NCBI GenBank assembly: GCA_025350445.1 | Contig: JANXXV010000849.1 | Location: 1-8,191 of the forward strand | Reading direction: 5' to 3' | Source of the DNA: Bryobacteraceae bacterium | GTDB taxonomy: Bacteria > Acidobacteriota > Terriglobia > Bryobacterales > Bryobacteraceae | Length of the DNA: 8,191 nt | Part shown: in pieces, positions 6,005-8,191 of the stretch | Position numbering within the stretch: position 1 is the stretch's first letter | Layout of the letters: every line of letters starts with the position of its first letter | Program-made: the position numbers and the translations under genes | The notes under the pieces: generated by a model | What the model saw: the letters and a program-made list of their open reading frames with translations, nothing else | Database searches by the model: none | What the model was told of the DNA's origin: nothing

Positions 6005-6808
6005 TTGGATCTCGAAAAAACACTGCTGCACAAAGTAGGCGAGGCCGTCGCGCGCTTCAAGATGATTCGCGAAGGCGACCGCGTTGCCGTGGGTCTCTCC
6101 GGCGGAAAGGACTCCGTTACTTTACTCGAAGCCCTCATCCTGCTGCAAAAGCGCGCTCCTATCCACTTCACCGTTTGTGCCTTCACCGTCGAGCAGGGGA
6201 AATTCCTGCGCCCCATTGCGCCATTCGGCGAGTATCTGAAAAGCCGCGGCGTCGACTGGACTTACAAAACGGATGGGCCGTCGCTCCGCTTGATCGATGA
6301 GGTGCCCGACCACGGTTGCGACATGTGCAGCCGCTTCCGCCGCCGAGCAGTTTACGAAATCGCCCGCGGACTGGACGCCAACGTAATCGCCTTCGGCCAC
6401 ACCGCCGATGACTTCTGTGAGTCGTTCCTGCGGAATGCCATGTTCACCGGCCGCATCAGTGCGCTGCCCGCCGTCACGTATTCCCGAAAGAAGGACTTCC
6501 GGCTGATTCGTCCGTTGGTCTACGTTAACGAGCAGATCACCACGGCCTACGCGGCCTCACTCGGCGCCCCTGTCATCCCGTGCGGTTGCTCCCAAAAGAC
6601 CGGCACCGTCCGCCGGACGTTACGCGATATTTTTCAGGAGCTGGAGAAAGAGCATCCGCATCTCAAAGAGAACATCCTCTCGGCCTTGGGAAATATTCAG
6701 CCACAGCGATTGCTAGATACCCGTTACCTCAACCTCGAATCCGGCGACGAACAGGAACCGTCCAACGAACTCTTCCCGGTGTTGACTGAAGCGTTAGCAG
6801 ACTTGTAA
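6005..6808 (+). CDS. ttcA: TtcA-type PP-loop ATPase, probable tRNA 2-thiocytidine synthetase
   Basis: This cytoplasmic enzyme of the TtcA family adenylates cytidine-32 of certain tRNAs and inserts sulfur using an iron-sulfur cluster. The PP-loop SGGKDS is at 32-37. The CxxC pair is CDMC (105-108) followed by SRFRRRAVYE, and a further cysteine site PCGCSQKTG is at 192-200. In E. coli TtcA three cysteines hold a [4Fe-4S] cluster, so Cys105, Cys108 and Cys193 or Cys195 are the likely ligands. Other family blocks are AFGHTADDFCESFLRNAMF (129-147) and LIRPLVYVNE (167-176). I chose the TTG at 6005 (267 residues) because the family N-terminus (LEKTLLHKVGEAV) begins just there. GGAAGA lies directly against this TTG, which is poor spacing. 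The alternative is the ATG at 5954, giving 284 residues and a 43-base overlap with the permease. Sitting 8 bases after the permease, it is probably co-transcribed without a functional link. Confidence 0.88.
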   Translation: MDLEKTLLHKVGEAVARFKMIREGDRVAVGLSGGKDSVTLLEALILLQKRAPIHFTVCAFTVEQGKFLRPIAPFGEYLKSRGVDWTYKTDGPSLRLIDEVPDHGCDMCSRFRRRAVYEIARGLDANVIAFGHTADDFCESFLRNAMFTGRISALPAVTYSRKKDFRLIRPLVYVNEQITTAYAASLGAPVIPCGCSQKTGTVRRTLRDIFQELEKEHPHLKENILSALGNIQPQRLLDTRYLNLESGDEQEPSNELFPVLTEALADL

Positions 6809-6822
6809 CAATCATGTAATAT
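6794..6822 (+). promoter_or_regulatory. Candidate sigma-70 promoter for the phosphate-transport genes
   Basis: TTAGCA (6794-6799) and TAATAT (6817-6822) are 17 bases apart; each matches its consensus at four of six positions. The -35 lies inside the end of the preceding coding sequence. Transcription would begin near 6830, leaving a leader of about 33 bases before the ATG at 6863. An overlapping TATAGT (6820-6825) is a better -10 but has no -35 partner. No Pho-box-like direct repeats were seen. Confidence 0.35.
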
Positions 6823-6862
6823 AGTCTTGGTCTGCGCTGGAACGCCAACATCCGAAAAATAT

Positions 6863-7477
6863 ATGAACCTCCTGCCGAAGGAAGAGAAATTCTACGAATT
6901 CTTTCTGAATCAGGTCAAACTGATTTCAGAAGCTGCCGCTCTTTTGCTGGACGGCGCGAGAACCGGCAATTCGCAACTCGCTCAAGCTGCACTGAGAATT
7001 AAGGTCCTGGAACAGAAGGGCGACGATATCATCCACGAGATTTACACGCGGCTGAATCAGACCTTTATCACCCCTCTCGATCCGGAAGATTTGCATTCCC
7101 TCTCGTCTCACCTCGACGATGTTCTGGATGGCATTGAAGACGCGGCGCATCGAATGGTGGCCTACCACATAGATCCCATTCCGCCGCGGGTCGTGGAGGT
7201 CTGTTATCACATTCTCGCCTGCGCCAAGGCGCTGGAGGCCGCCTTCATCGCCCTCAACAAGAATCAGAAACTGATTGAGCATTGTATTGAGATCAACCGG
7301 CTGGAAGACTTCGTCGACAACCTGGTCCGCAGCGCGGTACAGGACCTGTTCGAGAACGAGAAAGATCCTATTCAGATCATGAAGCTGAAGGAAATCTACG
7401 AACTTCTGGAACAGACGACCGATTACTGCGAGGATGTCGCCGACGCTCTGCAGAACGTCGTCGTCAAGAATAGCTAA
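6863..7477 (+). CDS. DUF47/PhoU-like phosphate transport accessory protein
   Basis: This 204-residue, almost entirely helical cytoplasmic protein belongs to the DUF47 family, distant relatives of PhoU that are usually paired with Pit phosphate transporters and thought to regulate them. Family features are the N-terminus LLPKEEKFYEFF, the EQKGDDIIHEIYTRLNQTFITPLDPEDLH stretch (about 50-78) with its acidic metal-binding type pattern, LDDVLDGIEDAAHRM (about 83-97), INRLEDFVDNLVR (about 148-160) and the C-terminal LEQTTDYCEDVADALQNV. I start at the ATG at 6863 because the conserved N-terminus begins there; the open frame extends slightly upstream, and the Shine-Dalgarno match is weak. Length is typical. 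It lies 12 bases before the Pit gene, so the two are almost certainly one transcript. Confidence 0.93.
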   Translation: MNLLPKEEKFYEFFLNQVKLISEAAALLLDGARTGNSQLAQAALRIKVLEQKGDDIIHEIYTRLNQTFITPLDPEDLHSLSSHLDDVLDGIEDAAHRMVAYHIDPIPPRVVEVCYHILACAKALEAAFIALNKNQKLIEHCIEINRLEDFVDNLVRSAVQDLFENEKDPIQIMKLKEIYELLEQTTDYCEDVADALQNVVVKNS

Positions 7478-7489
7478 CCGCGATCCTGC

Positions 7490-8191
7490 ATGGACTCAAC
7501 GCTTTTTCTCGCAGCGGGCATTATTCTGATCGCCCTTGTTTTCGATTACATCAATGGCTTTCACGACGCCGCGAATTCCGTCGCGACCATCGTCGCAACG
7601 CGGGTGCTGACTCCGGGCCAAGCCGTGGTCTGGGCGGCCGTCTTCAACTTCCTGGCGGCCTTTCTGTTTGGTACGGCTGTCGCAAAGACGATGGGTAAGG
7701 GCATGATCGATCTCTCCATCGTCACGCCATATGTGATTTTGGGCGGGCTGACCGGCGCTATCGTTTGGGATTTAATCACCTGGTGGTTTGGTCTTCCCAC
7801 AAGTTCATCACATGCCTTGATCGGCGGTTATGCCGGAGCGGCGATGGCGAAAGTGGCCATGCTGCGCGGGGTGAAGCACAGCTTCGAGGCGCTGGTCATT
7901 AACGGATGGAAGGGCTGGCCGGAGACGTTAACCTATCTGGTTCTTGCGCCGCTGCTGGGCATGGTTCTGGCCTACGCCATGATGATCGCCATCTATTGGA
8001 TGTTCCGCAAATCCACTCCCGTCAAGATGGACCGCTATTTTCGAAAATTGCAACTGGTTTCCGCCGCCGTTTTCAGTCTGGCGCACGGCTCGAACGATGC
8101 GCAGAAGACCATGGGGATTATCACCGGCGTATTGGTATCCTCCGGCTTCCTCCACACATTCGAGGTCCCTATCTGGGTGATCCTGGCGGCA
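7490..8191 (+). CDS. pit: Pit-family low-affinity inorganic phosphate transporter (N-terminal part, cut by window edge)
   Basis: The visible 234 residues begin an inner-membrane phosphate transporter of the PiT family, which imports phosphate (often as a metal-phosphate complex) driven by the proton or sodium gradient. The first signature is DYINGFHDAANSVATIVATR (19-38) and the repeat-related second signature is LAHGSNDAQKTMGI (197-210). GLPTSSSHALIGG (101-113) is the conserved segment between membrane helices. Hydrophobic helices occur near 4-20, 44-65, 81-100, 106-125, 146-171 and 187-200. The rest of the protein, probably 100 or more residues, lies beyond position 8191. The ATG at 7490 gives the usual short leader before helix 1; no good ribosome binding site precedes it, so translation may depend on the upstream DUF47 gene. 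The pairing with DUF47 is the normal arrangement for this transporter. Confidence 0.95.
   Translation, partial: MDSTLFLAAGIILIALVFDYINGFHDAANSVATIVATRVLTPGQAVVWAAVFNFLAAFLFGTAVAKTMGKGMIDLSIVTPYVILGGLTGAIVWDLITWWFGLPTSSSHALIGGYAGAAMAKVAMLRGVKHSFEALVINGWKGWPETLTYLVLAPLLGMVLAYAMMIAIYWMFRKSTPVKMDRYFRKLQLVSAAVFSLAHGSNDAQKTMGIITGVLVSSGFLHTFEVPIWVILAA

Noticed and set aside
6782..6825. TTGACT as the -35 partner of TAATAT or TATAGT
   Set aside because: The spacing of 29 bases or more is far outside the usable 15-19 range.
6809..6862. Terminator after the TtcA-type gene
   Set aside because: No GC-rich hairpin followed by a T-run is present in the gap, so read-through into the phosphate genes cannot be excluded.
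7561..7800. Minus-strand 79-codon frame within the Pit gene
   Set aside because: The plus strand encodes an unmistakable Pit transporter here; the antisense frame shows no family pattern.

Overview
The window reads as a GC-rich bacterial chromosome segment (roughly 58-60% GC by eye), packed with genes. The protein set fits an acidobacterium of the Solibacter/Bryobacter type: a DUF3108 protein between two GT4 glycosyltransferases, a GT4-methyltransferase fusion, and an ABC-2 exporter permease with an N-terminal extension. This taxonomic reading is inference from remembered family resemblance, not from a marker gene. Most starts have weak Shine-Dalgarno sequences. No mobile elements, CRISPR arrays, rRNA or tRNA genes were seen.

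Layout: (1) Positions 1-735, minus strand, hold the first 245 codons of a glutaryl-CoA-dehydrogenase-type acyl-CoA dehydrogenase that runs off the left edge. (2) An 89-base divergent intergenic gap follows. (3) A tight plus-strand cluster spans about 825-5996: a GT4 glycosyltransferase; a DUF3108 exported protein whose ATG overlaps the previous stop (ATGA); a 662-residue GT4 + class I methyltransferase fusion; and an ABC-2 polysaccharide-exporter permease that starts at a TTG behind a clear AAGGA ribosome binding site and carries an N-terminal putative beta-sandwich domain. (4) A TtcA-type PP-loop tRNA thiolation enzyme follows 8 bases later. (5) A DUF47/PhoU-like phosphate-transport accessory gene and the first 234 codons of a Pit-family phosphate transporter run off the right edge.

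How the genes may work together: the glycosyltransferases would build a surface glycan on the cytoplasmic face, the fused methyltransferase could modify or cap it, and the ABC-2 permease would export it. The ATPase subunit is not in the window. The N-terminal domain of the permease resembles the glycan-recognising C-terminal domain normally attached to the Wzt ATPase. A methyl-capping enzyme next to a permease carrying a possible cap-recognition domain is the most interesting arrangement here. It is a hypothesis based on gene order and family analogy. The DUF47-Pit pair is a standard low-affinity phosphate uptake module, and the dehydrogenase is catabolic (lysine/tryptophan/aromatic degradation) and unrelated to the cluster.
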